DNA from: Solidesulfovibrio aerotolerans
GTDB lineage: Bacteria; Desulfobacterota; Desulfovibrionia; Desulfovibrionales; Desulfovibrionaceae
Length of the DNA: 59,835 nt
Direction of reading: 5' to 3'
Assembly: GCF_009856865.1 (NCBI RefSeq)
Contig: NZ_WVUD01000028.1
Span: 1-59,835 of the forward strand
How positions within the stretch are numbered: the stretch's first letter is position 1; each line of letters begins with the position of its first letter. The notes beneath the pieces were generated by a model that was not told where the DNA came from, searched no databases, and saw nothing but the letters and a program-made list of their open reading frames with translations. This document shows positions 42,485 through 51,611 of the stretch, piece after piece. The position numbers and the translations under genes are program-made.

Positions 42485-44014
42485 CTAGCGTTTTTTCCGT
42501 TTTTTCCGTTGTTCTTTCTTCTTCTTGGCGGCGGCCCGGGCGCTTTCGATGGCCGCCCGGCTCGGCGTGCCGCCCATTCCGGGAGGCATGCCGCCCATCC
42601 CTTCCATGCCGGGAGGCATTCCCGGCATACCGCCCATGCCACCCATACCGCCCATGCCGGGAGGCATACCGGGCATCTTCATGCCCGGCGGCATCTTGGG
42701 CATGGCCGGCATGCCCTTGCCGCCCATCATGCGCTGCATCATCTTTTGCATCTGGGTGAAATTTTTCAGCAACTGGCTGACCTCAAGGACGGTCGTGCCA
42801 GAACCCTTGGCGATGCGCTCGCGCCGGCTGGTGTTGATCAGCTTGGGCGTTTCCCGCTCGGCCTTGGTCATGGAGTTGATGATGGCCTCGACCCGGTCCA
42901 TCTCCTTTTCCGGCATCTGGACTTCGCCCAGCTGCTTTCTGACCTGGGACATGCCCGGAATGAGCTTTAATAGCCCTTCCAGGGAGCCGAGTTTCTTGAT
43001 GCGGCGCATTTGGGTGCGAAAGTCTTCCAGGGTGAACTGGGCCTTTCGCAGTTTGCGCTCCATCTCCGCCGCTTCCTCGGCGTTGACGTCGGTCTGGGCT
43101 TTTTCGATGAGCGTTAAAATGTCGCCCATGCCGAGAATGCGCGAGGCTGCCCGGTCGGGATAAAAAAGCTCCAGATCCGAGACTTTTTCGCCCGTGCCCA
43201 CGAGCTTGATGGGCTTGCCCGTGACCTGGCGCACGGACAAGGCCGCGCCGCCCCGGGCGTCGCCGTCCATTTTGGTCAGCACAACACCGGTGATGTCCAA
43301 ACGTTCGTTAAAGGCGGCGGCCACGGTGACGGCGTCCTGGCCGGTCATGGCGTCGGCCACGAACAAAATTTCGCCGGGCTGGCAACCGGCTTTGATGGCC
43401 GCCAACTCGTCCATGAGGACTTCGTCGATGTGCAGCCGGCCGGCGGTGTCGAGCAGCACCACATCGTGGCCGGTGCGCTTGGCTTCGGCCAGGGCGGCGG
43501 CGCAGATGTCCACGGGATTCTGGTCCGGGGTGGACGGATAGGCTTCGAGATCGAGCTGGGCGGCAAGCTTGTGGAGCTGGTCGATGGCGGCGGGACGGTA
43601 GACGTCGGCCGGGACCAGATAGGGCTTGCGTTTGAACTCGCGCCGCAGCTTGAGCGCCAGTTTGGCGCAGGTGGTTGTTTTGCCCGACCCCTGCAACCCC
43701 ACGACCATGATGACGGCCGGGTTGCCGGACAGGTCGAGGTCGGTGGCCTGGCCGCCGAGGATCTCAATGAGTTCCTCGTGGACGATTTTGACCACCTGCT
43801 GCCCCGGGGTGAGGCTTTTCAGGACATCCTGGCCGGAAGCGCGCTCGCGCACGCGTTCGACAAAGTCCTTCACGACCTTGAAGTTGACGTCGGCCTCAAG
43901 CAAGGCCAGACGCACTTCACGCAGGGCGGTCTGGACGTTTTCCTCGGTCAGGCGGGTCTGCCCCCTGATCTTGCGAAAGACGTCTTCGAGTCTGTCTGTA
44001 AGGCTGTCGAACAT
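42485..44014 (-). CDS. ffh: Signal recognition particle GTPase Ffh
   Basis: Ffh binds signal sequences and the SRP RNA and targets nascent chains to FtsY. The 509-aa protein has the N domain (MFDSLTDRLEDVFRKIRGQ), the G domain (VGLQGSGKTTTCAKLALKL, LLDTAGRLHIDE, TKMDGDARGGAALSV), and the M domain with the RNA-binding helix RRERIAKGSGTTVLEVSQLL. The end is a long Met/Gly/Pro tail (MPPGMGG-type repeats) followed by a Lys/Arg-rich tip. The Met-rich M domain is normal; the Gly-Met-Pro tract before the tip is more repetitive than usual. Start at ATG 44014. Confidence 0.98.
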   Translation of the reverse strand: MFDSLTDRLEDVFRKIRGQTRLTEENVQTALREVRLALLEADVNFKVVKDFVERVRERASGQDVLKSLTPGQQVVKIVHEELIEILGGQATDLDLSGNPAVIMVVGLQGSGKTTTCAKLALKLRREFKRKPYLVPADVYRPAAIDQLHKLAAQLDLEAYPSTPDQNPVDICAAALAEAKRTGHDVVLLDTAGRLHIDEVLMDELAAIKAGCQPGEILFVADAMTGQDAVTVAAAFNERLDITGVVLTKMDGDARGGAALSVRQVTGKPIKLVGTGEKVSDLELFYPDRAASRILGMGDILTLIEKAQTDVNAEEAAEMERKLRKAQFTLEDFRTQMRRIKKLGSLEGLLKLIPGMSQVRKQLGEVQMPEKEMDRVEAIINSMTKAERETPKLINTSRRERIAKGSGTTVLEVSQLLKNFTQMQKMMQRMMGGKGMPAMPKMPPGMKMPGMPPGMGGMGGMGGMPGMPPGMEGMGGMPPGMGGTPSRAAIESARAAAKKKKEQRKKRKKR

Positions 44015-44251
44015 GATCCTGGCGCACCTCGGTAAAGGGCAAAGTTTGACTTGATAACCGCACGCAGTCCAAACGTCAAGAGGCCACCGTGGCTGCTCGG
44101 CCGGATCGGCGGCTCAAAAAGCCCCTTCCAACGGTCGGACGGGGCCAGGACGTCACGGGGACTATGCCGGCCCGCCACCGCTGTCAACGGTTATTTCCCC
44201 AGCAGCGCGCCAAAGAGGCGGCCCTGGCGGCAATCGGCCGTGCCAATGGTG

Positions 44252-44842
44252 TTATTTGCCGAGCAGCGCGTGGGAAAGGCCCGACCAGTCGAGATCCCGC
44301 AGCAGGTGGGTGTCGGAAAGCACCAGCCGCCCGGTGAGTGCCCGTTCCCGGGCCGATGCGTCCGTCACGCCATAGTGTGGCAGCAGCAGGGCAAAGGCTT
44401 GGCGCTGGGCCGCCGCCGCCAGCTCCAGCACATCCTGGGGCCGGGTGACTACAGGCGACTCGCCGAGAGTACACGGGCGGGCGAAAACCACAAACTCCCG
44501 ACAGGCCATGGGACGCAGCGCATAGGCGGCGCAGCTCCCGTCCACCAGAAAAGGACAGTTCGGGTCTTCCCGATTGCACAGGGCCTGCCCGACCAGCCGG
44601 CCGGTGCGCACAGGCAATTGGGTCAGCACAAACCAGCGCAGTCCCTGGACTTCCAGGCCGCAAGCCGGAATGGACTGGCAGCAGCAGGCAGCACAGCCGG
44701 CCTGACAGGCCGGCTGCCGGCCCGTGGCCGCAACGGCCTGGGCGATGCCGGCGTCAAGGACGGCATAGGCTTTGCGCAGGGCCGCCAGCCACGGCAGCTT
44801 GGCAGCAGCTGCGTCAAGTGGCGGTGGGGCCCGGCTGACCAT
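44252..44842 (-). CDS. YkgJ-type cysteine-cluster protein (long form)
   Basis: ATG 44842 (ribosome site GGGAGGTG) gives 196 aa, avoiding the in-frame extension to 45040 that overlaps the aminotransferase gene. The core has CQAGCAACCCQSIPACGLEV, then CNREDPNCPFLVDGSCAAYA, LRPMACREFVVFARPC. This is the same C-x3-C-x2-CC and C-x(n)-C pattern seen in YkgJ proteins, consistent with metal or iron-sulfur binding. The flanking helices are Ala/Leu-rich. A role in cofactor or metal handling is only guessed. It is a second member of the family present at 36564-36884. The following 44015-44251 gap holds no gene. Confidence 0.85.
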   Translation of the reverse strand: MVSRAPPPLDAAAAKLPWLAALRKAYAVLDAGIAQAVAATGRQPACQAGCAACCCQSIPACGLEVQGLRWFVLTQLPVRTGRLVGQALCNREDPNCPFLVDGSCAAYALRPMACREFVVFARPCTLGESPVVTRPQDVLELAAAAQRQAFALLLPHYGVTDASARERALTGRLVLSDTHLLRDLDWSGLSHALLGK

Positions 44843-44976
44843 CAGCACACCTCCCTCCCTCGCCCCAGGGCACTGGCAAGCGCACTCGCTGGCGCGCCCG
44901 TGGGGCGCACCCTGGTCGCGACAAGCAGGCACGGGGACGGCGGGCCGCCTGGAAAAATCGGCCCGCCGTCCGGCGC

Positions 44977-46161
44977 TTAGCCGCGCCGCGCCCGGACGAA
45001 CCCGGCCTCGCTCCGGTTGATGACGGCCTCGTCCACGCAAAAGGCCAGCCGGAAATAGCCGGGCAGGCCAAAGCCCCGGCCCGGCACGGCCAGCACCCGC
45101 TCGGCGCTCAGGCGGTCCAGGAAGACCAGTTCGTCGGGGTCAGGCGATTTGGGGAAAAAATAAAACGCCCCGCGCGGCATGGTAAACTCGTACCCGGCCC
45201 GGGTCAGCACCCCGGCCATGGCCTCCCGGCGGCGCGCATAAACCGTGCGGTCCACCGCATGGCCCAAGGCGCGCAGCAGCAAGGCCTGCCCAACCGCCGG
45301 GGCGTTGACGAACCCCAGGATGCGGTTGGCAATGACCATGGCCGCCACAAGCTGCTCCCGGCCCTCCATGAGCGGCGAAACCACCACATAGCCCACCCGC
45401 TCGCCGGGCAGGGACAGGTTTTTGGAAAAAGAGCCAATGACCACCGCATACGGATACAAAGGCAATACCGGCGGCACCTCGATGCCGTCGTAGGCCAGAA
45501 AACGATACGGCTCGTCGGCAAGCAGAAAAATGGGCCGCTCGCGGCCGGCCGAAGCGCGGGTCAGCATGGCGGCCAGTTCGCGAAGGGTGGCCTCGCTATA
45601 GACCTGACCGGTGGGGTTGTTGGGCGAATTGATCATCACCACCCGGGTGCGCGGGGTGATGGCCGCCTCAATGGCCGCGATATCCAGCTCGAAGGTCTCG
45701 GGCTTGGTGGCCACAGGCTTGAGCACGCCGCCGAAATTGCCGGCATAGAAGCTGTATTCGACAAAATAGGGGATGGGGCAGATGACCTCGTCGCCCGGGG
45801 TGAGGACCGACCGGAAAAAGACGTTGATGCCGCCGGCCGCGCCGCAGGTCAACAGCAGATCGTCGGCGGCCACGGCACAGTTTTGCTCTGTGGCGAGATG
45901 GCCGGCCAGGGCGGCGCGCACGGCCGGATAGCCGGGATTGGGCATATAGCCGAAGGCAAAAGGCTTATCGGCCTGCCCGGCCAGATCGGCCAGACACTCG
46001 CCCACCACCGCCGGCGGCGGCAGATCGGGGTTCCCCAGGGAAAAATCGCACACGGCGTCCTCACCGTACTGCTTTTTCAGTTCCAGGCCATACTCGAAAA
46101 TGCGACGAATCCAGGCGCCGCCCGCCAAAAATTGCTCCATCTGCTCGGTGACCAGCTTCAC
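44977..46161 (-). CDS. PLP-dependent class I/II aminotransferase
   Basis: This 394-aa fold-type I aminotransferase starts with GTG 46161 (ribosome site GGGAGG). The PLP-binding features are CDFSLGNPDLPPPAVVGE, TCGAAGGINVFFRSVLTPGD, the NSPNNPTGQVYSE segment with the Asn that contacts PLP, LADEPYRFLAYDG (Asp-Glu), and the lysine in IGSFSKNLSLPGERVGYV, which forms the Schiff base. The C-terminal domain contains PRGAFYFFPKSPDPDE, contacting the substrate. It resembles aspartate/aromatic-type aminotransferases; substrate specificity is not clear. It is divergent from the U32 peptidase gene, with about 250 bp between starts. Confidence 0.95.
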   Translation of the reverse strand: MKLVTEQMEQFLAGGAWIRRIFEYGLELKKQYGEDAVCDFSLGNPDLPPPAVVGECLADLAGQADKPFAFGYMPNPGYPAVRAALAGHLATEQNCAVAADDLLLTCGAAGGINVFFRSVLTPGDEVICPIPYFVEYSFYAGNFGGVLKPVATKPETFELDIAAIEAAITPRTRVVMINSPNNPTGQVYSEATLRELAAMLTRASAGRERPIFLLADEPYRFLAYDGIEVPPVLPLYPYAVVIGSFSKNLSLPGERVGYVVVSPLMEGREQLVAAMVIANRILGFVNAPAVGQALLLRALGHAVDRTVYARRREAMAGVLTRAGYEFTMPRGAFYFFPKSPDPDELVFLDRLSAERVLAVPGRGFGLPGYFRLAFCVDEAVINRSEAGFVRARRG

Positions 46162-46410
46162 GGCCCGCCCTCCCAAAAAAAACGTATCCGCAACCCATGG
46201 CACCAAAACCCAAGCGACGCAATATGGTAACGGTCTTGGCAAGGAACGGGGTATTGCGGCCCGCCTGCAAGACCGGGGCGAGCCCGGGTGCCGGGCCTGC
46301 TGGGCCTGCCGGGCCGGGCGCAAAAAAATAGTTCCCTCCAGGCCAAGATTGTCCTATGATACGCGCCTCACGGCGTTCCCCGCCGCTAATCCCTTCACCA
46401 CGAGATCCCC

Positions 46411-48393
46411 ATGACCGAGGCGAAAAAGCCTGAAATCCTTGCCCCAGCGGGCGATCCTTATTCCTTTATGGCAGCCGTGGCCGCCGGTGCCGACGCCGTG
46501 TACTGCGGCCTCAAACATTTTTCCGCCCGCATGCTGGCCCGCAACTTCTCCACCTCGGAACTGGCCGCCCTGGCCGAGATGGCCCGCGCCAGAAACGTGC
46601 GCACCTATGTGGCCATAAACACCCTGCTCAAGCCCGATGAGGCCGACAAGGCCGGACGGCTCATCGAGCGGCTGACCAGCGACGTCGGCCCCGATGCGCT
46701 CATCATCCAGGATCTGGGCGTGGCCGCCGTGGCCCGCCAAGCCGGCTACAAGGGCGAACTGCATCTCTCCACCCTGGCCAACGTCAGCAGCCCCACAGGG
46801 CTTGCCGCCCTGCCCCGCTATTCCGTTTGCCGGGTGGTTTTGCCGCGGGAACTGTCCGTGGACGAAATGCGCGAAATGGCCGATGCCGCGCCCGAAGGCC
46901 TGACCCTGGAAGCCTTTGTCCACGGCGCGCTGTGCTTTAACGTCTCGGGACGGTGCTACTGGAGCAGCTACCTGGGCGGCAAATCCGGGCTGCGCGGCCG
47001 TTGTGTGCAGCCCTGCCGGCGCATCTACGACCACCGGGGCCAGAAAGGCCGCTATTTCTCCTGCCAGGATTTAAGCCTCGACGTCCTGACCAAGGCCCTT
47101 TTGACCATGCCGCAAGTAACGGCCTGGAAGATCGAAGGCCGCAAAAAAGGCCCGCATTACGTCTATCATACCGTGGCAGCTTATAAGCTGCTGCGCGACG
47201 CCGCCGACGACGCCTCGGCCAAGAAAATGGCCGCCAGCTTCCTGGAGCAGGCGCTGGGCCGCCCCGGCACCAACTACAATTTCCTGCCCCAGCGGCCCAA
47301 AAATCCCATCGACACCAAGGAGCGCACCGGCTCGGGCATGCCCGCCGGCAAGCTCTCCCGGGGCATCAAGTTCGGCCAGTGGAACCTGTCGGCCCGGGTG
47401 GCACTCATGTCCGGCGACCTCTTGCGCGTGGGCCACGAGGACGAGCCCGGCCACCGCATCGTCAAGGTGACGCGCAACGTGCCCAAGGGCGGCCGCCTGA
47501 CGCTGACCTTTGACACCGCGGAAAACCGCCCCGAATCCGGTATCCCGGTCTTTCTCATCGATCGCCGCGACCCGGCGCTCATGGCCAAGATCGGCCCCCT
47601 GGAAGCGGCTGTCGCAAAAATTGCGCCCCGGGAAGCCAAGGCCTCGGAATTTGTGGCCACGCTCCCCCGGCCCATAAAGCCGGCCAACATCGAGCCGCTG
47701 TCGCTGTCCGTGTGGCGCCATCCCGATGTGCGCAAGGAAAAGGGGCCGTTTGGCGTCTGGGTTTCCACCAACCGCGCCCACAATCTGCCGCTGGGCCGGG
47801 CGGCCACCGTGTGGTGGTGGCTGCCGCCGGTCATCTGGCCGGATGAGGAAAGCGAATTTGTCAGCCTCATCGCCGCCATCGTGGCCCGGGGCGGCAAACG
47901 CTTTGTCTTGGGCGCGCCCTGGCAGACGGCGCTCTTTCCCAAGGACGTCAAAGGCGTTGATTTCTGGGCCGGCCCCTTTTGCAACATCGCCAATCCCCTG
48001 GCCCTGGGCGAACTGGCCCGCACCGGCTTTTACGGCGCCTTTGTCTCGCCGGAGCTGTCCGGCGAGGATCTGATCAATCTGCCCCGGGTTTCGCCGCTGC
48101 CGCTGGGTATCGTCGCCAAGGGTGCCTGGCCGCTGGGGCTTTCCCGGGTGCTTTCCGGCGAGGTCAAAACCTGCCTGCCGGTGGTCAGCCCCAAGGACGA
48201 GGCCCTGTGGGCCGTCAAGTACGACCGCACCTACTGGCTCTACGCCAACTGGGAGGTTGATCTGTACAAGCACCGCGAAGCCCTGACCCGGGCCGGCTAT
48301 CTGGTCTTTGCCGATCTGCGCGAACCGCTGCCCAAGGATATCATCCGACGCGACCGCACCAGTCATTTCAACTGGGAAGTGGGGCTGCTCTAA
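46411..48393 (+). CDS. U32-family peptidase-like protein
   Basis: This 660-aa protein has the U32 signature LEAFVHGALCFNVSGRCYWSS with the Cys and Gly positions of the family. Upstream is KPEILAPAGDPYSFMAAVAAGADAVYCGLKHFSARM-type N-terminal barrel sequence, and RGRCVQPCRRIYDHRG follows the signature. U32 proteins include RlhA/TrhP-type RNA hydroxylation enzymes with a Cys-ligated cluster, and poorly characterised peptidases. The extra C-terminal half (from about residue 330) is a beta-rich domain. The stop TAA overlaps the start of the PFKFB-like gene by one base (TAATG), so the two are translationally coupled. RNA modification is more likely than peptidase activity, but this is inferred. Confidence 0.92.
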   Translation: MTEAKKPEILAPAGDPYSFMAAVAAGADAVYCGLKHFSARMLARNFSTSELAALAEMARARNVRTYVAINTLLKPDEADKAGRLIERLTSDVGPDALIIQDLGVAAVARQAGYKGELHLSTLANVSSPTGLAALPRYSVCRVVLPRELSVDEMREMADAAPEGLTLEAFVHGALCFNVSGRCYWSSYLGGKSGLRGRCVQPCRRIYDHRGQKGRYFSCQDLSLDVLTKALLTMPQVTAWKIEGRKKGPHYVYHTVAAYKLLRDAADDASAKKMAASFLEQALGRPGTNYNFLPQRPKNPIDTKERTGSGMPAGKLSRGIKFGQWNLSARVALMSGDLLRVGHEDEPGHRIVKVTRNVPKGGRLTLTFDTAENRPESGIPVFLIDRRDPALMAKIGPLEAAVAKIAPREAKASEFVATLPRPIKPANIEPLSLSVWRHPDVRKEKGPFGVWVSTNRAHNLPLGRAATVWWWLPPVIWPDEESEFVSLIAAIVARGGKRFVLGAPWQTALFPKDVKGVDFWAGPFCNIANPLALGELARTGFYGAFVSPELSGEDLINLPRVSPLPLGIVAKGAWPLGLSRVLSGEVKTCLPVVSPKDEALWAVKYDRTYWLYANWEVDLYKHREALTRAGYLVFADLREPLPKDIIRRDRTSHFNWEVGLL

Positions 48394-49610
48394 TGGCCCG
48401 GCCGGCCAAGCTCTACATCGCCATGGTGGGGCTGCCGGCCATGGGCAAGTCTACGGTTGCGGCCAAGCTTAAGGAAAACCTGGAAAAAGACGACATCAAG
48501 GTCGGCATTTTCAACAACGGCGACGTGCGCCGCCGCATGGTCCCCGGCAACACCTCCGAGGCCGGCTTTTACGATCCCGACAACGCCGCCTCGGCCGGGC
48601 TGCGGGAACGCATCGCCGCCGTCAACATTGCCGAAGCCAAGGCCTTTCTCTCGGCCGAAGGCCACGTCGCCATCCTCGACGCCACCAACGTCTCCTGTAA
48701 ACGGCGGGAGACGTTGCGGCACAGCTTAAACAACCACCCGATCCTCTTTGTCGAATGCATCAACGACGATCCCGAGTTGCTGGCCCTGTCCGTGGCCCGC
48801 AAGACCCGGCTGCCGGAATTCGCCCATCTGGACACGGCCGCGGCCACCAAAAGCTTTCTCAAGCGCATCGGCTACTACCGCCACATTTACGCCCCGGCCG
48901 ATGAAGTGGAAAACGTGGTGCGCCTGGATACGCTTAATAACCGTATCATCGCCGAACGCATCCACAGCGGCGTGCCCTACTACGGGCGCATCCGCGATCT
49001 GCTCATGTCGGACTGGATCAAAAATCTCTTTCTCGTGCGCCATGCCGAAAGCGAATACAACCTGGAAAACCGGGTCGGCGGCGATTCAGGGCTGACGGAA
49101 AAGGGCCGCAAAATGGCCTGGGCACTGTCGCGCCATTTCATCGGCACGCCCCTGCCCTACGTCTTTACCAGCAACTTAACGCGCACCCGGGAAATGGCCG
49201 AGCCACTGCTGGAAACCCGCAAAGGCCTGACCATCCACCATGCCTTCAAGGAATTCGACGAGATCGACGTAGGCACCTGCGATGGCCTCAGCTACGCCGA
49301 GATGGAACAGGCCCAACCGGAACTCTTTGCCGCGCGCGCCCGCAACAAATACAACTTCGTCTACCCCGGCGGCGAAGGCTATGCCACCATGGCCGGCCGG
49401 GTCTATCGGGGCGTGAAAAAGGCTTTATATTTAAGCGGCAACTCCGAATACATGATGATTATCGGCCATCAGGCCGTCAATCGCATGATTCTTTCGGATT
49501 TCCTTTTCCGCCGGGCCGAAGACGTGCCTTATATCTTTATCCCCCAGGACAAGTACTTCCATATCGTGTCGACCCAGACGAAAAAACTCTTTGAACTGCG
49601 CAAGTTCTAG
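48393..49610 (+). CDS. Bifunctional 6-phosphofructo-2-kinase/fructose-2,6-bisphosphatase-like protein
   Basis: This 405-aa protein has a P-loop kinase domain (AMVGLPAMGKSTVAAKL, residues 10-26; VGIFNNGDVRRRMV; AILDATNVSCKRRETL; GYYRHIYAPADEVE) followed by a histidine-phosphatase domain. The latter has His217 in FLVRHAESEYNLENRVGGDS, Arg in TSNLTRTREMAEPLL and His359 in MIIGHQAVNRMI. This is the two-domain architecture of eukaryotic PFK-2/FBPase-2, present in only some bacteria. Eukaryotic enzymes have RHGE; here the motif is RHAE. It is overlapped with the U32 gene. Whether it makes fructose-2,6-bisphosphate or acts on another phosphate ester is unproven. Confidence 0.93.
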   Translation: MARPAKLYIAMVGLPAMGKSTVAAKLKENLEKDDIKVGIFNNGDVRRRMVPGNTSEAGFYDPDNAASAGLRERIAAVNIAEAKAFLSAEGHVAILDATNVSCKRRETLRHSLNNHPILFVECINDDPELLALSVARKTRLPEFAHLDTAAATKSFLKRIGYYRHIYAPADEVENVVRLDTLNNRIIAERIHSGVPYYGRIRDLLMSDWIKNLFLVRHAESEYNLENRVGGDSGLTEKGRKMAWALSRHFIGTPLPYVFTSNLTRTREMAEPLLETRKGLTIHHAFKEFDEIDVGTCDGLSYAEMEQAQPELFAARARNKYNFVYPGGEGYATMAGRVYRGVKKALYLSGNSEYMMIIGHQAVNRMILSDFLFRRAEDVPYIFIPQDKYFHIVSTQTKKLFELRKF

Positions 49611-49619
49611 GGTGTAGAA

Positions 49620-49735
49620 AAAGAATGCCTCCGGCGGCCGGGGGATGAAGACAGAAGAGTGCCTCCGGCGGCCAAAGGGCTGAGCCCTTTGGAATCCCAC
49701 CTGGAGGCAAGGGGTTAAGGGGGGCGGCGTTGCCG
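49620..49735. repeat. Dispersed palindromic repeat, inverted copy pair
   Basis: Read on the - strand this is the same module as copies 1 and 2 near 17071-17260: GGCCGCCGGAGGCACTCTTC, the AAAGGG-CTCA-GCCCTTT stem-loop and CCTCCAGGTGGGATTCC. There are two GGCCGCCGGAGGC halves here. It lies directly after the PFKFB-like gene. The following stretch to 49985 holds no gene. Confidence 0.75.
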
Positions 49736-49985
49736 CGAAGGGTAGTGGAGCAAAAAGGCACTTCCGTCGGGCGGGCTCGTGCCGTAGGGCACGCTTGACG
49801 GGAACCACCGTTGCTGCGGCGGCCGGGCTTGTTTGGGGCCTTTGCGACGGTACGAGGCGGATGCCGCAACGTAGGGGGAACCACCGGTCCTGCGGGGCCG
49901 AAAGAGTGGTCCTCCCGACTCCAACCAAGGGAACATTGTGCCCGTGTTGTCTGCTCGGCATCGGGCAATCTTGTAAGGACGACCA

Positions 49986-50915
49986 ATGGAAACTGAAAAC
50001 GCAGAACAAAACTCTTTAAAAGTCGATGTCGCCATCAACGCACTCGGCCGCCCCTACCAAACGCTGCTCACGATCCTGTCGCTTTTAAAGCACAATAGTG
50101 CACATATCGACAAATTTTACGTCATCATTGATGCCGACACGCCGCCAGCGTATCATAAAAAATTTGAACTTATTAAACACATTAAAAACACAGCCATCGA
50201 ATTCTTCTACCCGACCATAAGCTACAACTACTACGACAACGTCACGGGCGTCTACGATGACTATGACGCCAGAATGGGCATCCGCTACCAATACGCCTGG
50301 GAAAAGACCGATAAAAAATATCTTTTCATTTCACACAACGATTGCGTCTACACGGGAAGCATCATCCCGGCCATGCTTGGCCAAATCAATGACCACATCA
50401 TTATCGGCCATCTCGGCGTCTGCTGGAATTGCCCGGCCTCTTGGGCCGGTTGCTGCCAACGCGGGAAATATCAAGACTACAAGCCGAATTACCAAGAGAT
50501 TTTTGATCTCTTCCAACAGGCCCAGGTCCCGGACGAACGGCTTTTTGAATTTCGGTGCGACAAGACCGATTTCAACGAAAAATACAGGCAACACCCCTGG
50601 CCGCTTCCGGCCTGCCGGGTCAACGAATGGGCCTGTCTGGTCAATATTGGGACAGCGCGCGGCGTTACCGTGCCCCATGGTCCCGCTGTTCCCTTTGGGG
50701 CCACGACCTACATCGGCGACATCCTGGTCGATACCGCGTGCGAGTGGTTTCATGATGTGAATGTTTTAGGCTATACCGGCGCGGACTTTCCTGTCGAAAA
50801 CTACGTCCAGCACCACTTCGGCTTACGCTCGATGTATGCGCGGGACCAATACCTCAAGCGCGAATCCCAAGCCCTGGCCGCCATTGAACAGGGCGGCTAT
50901 CTTGCCGATCTTTGA
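49986..50915 (+). CDS. GT-A-fold glycosyltransferase-like protein
   Basis: I recognise a GT-A-like N-terminus in this 309-aa protein: VDVAINALGRPYQTLLTILS, then a strand ending in FYVIIDADTPPAYH, and further on YLFISHNDCVYTGSIIPAML, where Asp-Cys may play the metal or nucleotide-sugar role. The C-terminal half has many aromatics and Cys (GVCWNCPASWAGCCQRGKYQ). The frame starts at ATG 49986, and a GTAAGGAC ribosome site lies just upstream. It stands alone between repeats. It could decorate a glycan or protein, but its donor and acceptor are unknown. Confidence 0.6.
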   Translation: METENAEQNSLKVDVAINALGRPYQTLLTILSLLKHNSAHIDKFYVIIDADTPPAYHKKFELIKHIKNTAIEFFYPTISYNYYDNVTGVYDDYDARMGIRYQYAWEKTDKKYLFISHNDCVYTGSIIPAMLGQINDHIIIGHLGVCWNCPASWAGCCQRGKYQDYKPNYQEIFDLFQQAQVPDERLFEFRCDKTDFNEKYRQHPWPLPACRVNEWACLVNIGTARGVTVPHGPAVPFGATTYIGDILVDTACEWFHDVNVLGYTGADFPVENYVQHHFGLRSMYARDQYLKRESQALAAIEQGGYLADL

Positions 50916-50943
50916 TATCCCCCGACGCCACTGCGGCCACGGC

Positions 50944-50994
50944 AAAAAAAAGCGGCCACCCCGGCAACGTCACCGTCCCGGAAATGGCCGCTTT
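50944..50994 (-). terminator. Strong rho-independent terminator
   Basis: On the - strand, AAAGCGGCCA and TGGCCGCTTT pair across a loop, followed by a run of T residues. It ends the transcript of the exported coiled-coil gene (51014) and would also stop read-through from the + strand gene. Confidence 0.85.
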
Positions 50995-51013
50995 GGCGAA
51001 AAAACCACCCCGT

Positions 51014-51388
51014 CTACCGGGTTTTGTACTCGCGGCGCTTGGTCTCGTAGAGTTCTTCCAGGTAGTCGGCCTCAACCTTAAGCTGCTCGGCCTTGTGCAA
51101 CACCCGGGCCAGTGCGGCGTCCGCCTCGGCCAGGGCCGCGTCGGTGGCTCCGGCCGCCTTGCGGGCCAGACGCTCGTTCTCGGCCGCCCGCACCTCTTCC
51201 ATCACCTTGCGGTATTCGGTCTCGGCCTTGCGCACTTCCTTGGAAAGCTGCTCCGGCATCATGGACTCGACCCCCTGCGCCGCCGCCCCCCCGGGGCAGG
51301 CCAACGCCACAACCGTCCACACCGCCAACACCCAAAAAATACCGGCAACGCGGCCCCCGCGTCCAATAACCAAATCATAACAGCTCAT
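51014..51388 (-). CDS. Exported coiled-coil hypothetical protein
   Basis: ATG 51388 gives 124 aa. A signal peptide or N-terminal anchor ([20 protein letters not shown], cleavage near GAAAQG) is followed by about 85 highly charged residues with a heptad-like pattern: [54 protein letters not shown]. This is a long helix or coiled coil, typical of small periplasmic spacer or peptidoglycan-associated proteins. No named family is evident. The Cys in ALACPGG could be a lipobox (LAC) giving a lipoprotein. An in-frame extension to 51850 lies antisense to gatB and is rejected. It is divergent from gatB. Confidence 0.75.
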   Translation of the reverse strand: MSCYDLVIGRGGRVAGIFWVLAVWTVVALACPGGAAAQGVESMMPEQLSKEVRKAETEYRKVMEEVRAAENERLARKAAGATDAALAEADAALARVLHKAEQLKVEADYLEELYETKRREYKTR

Positions 51389-51611
51389 GGCATGCCCCGC
51401 TTTTTCTATGGTATGGCGTCCTCCCCCTTGCGCGGGCGGACGCCGAGACTGTTGGTGTTGTAGGCCCGCCGCCCCAAAAATACAACCGCTTAGAGGCCCC
51501 TTTTGCGCCTCGCCCCACGCCATTGACCGGCTTACCGGAAGCGGGGTACACCCCCGACCGAAATTGAGCGCCGTTCCCGAGCCCGGGCACGGCCGCCGCA
51601 AGGAGCGCTTC

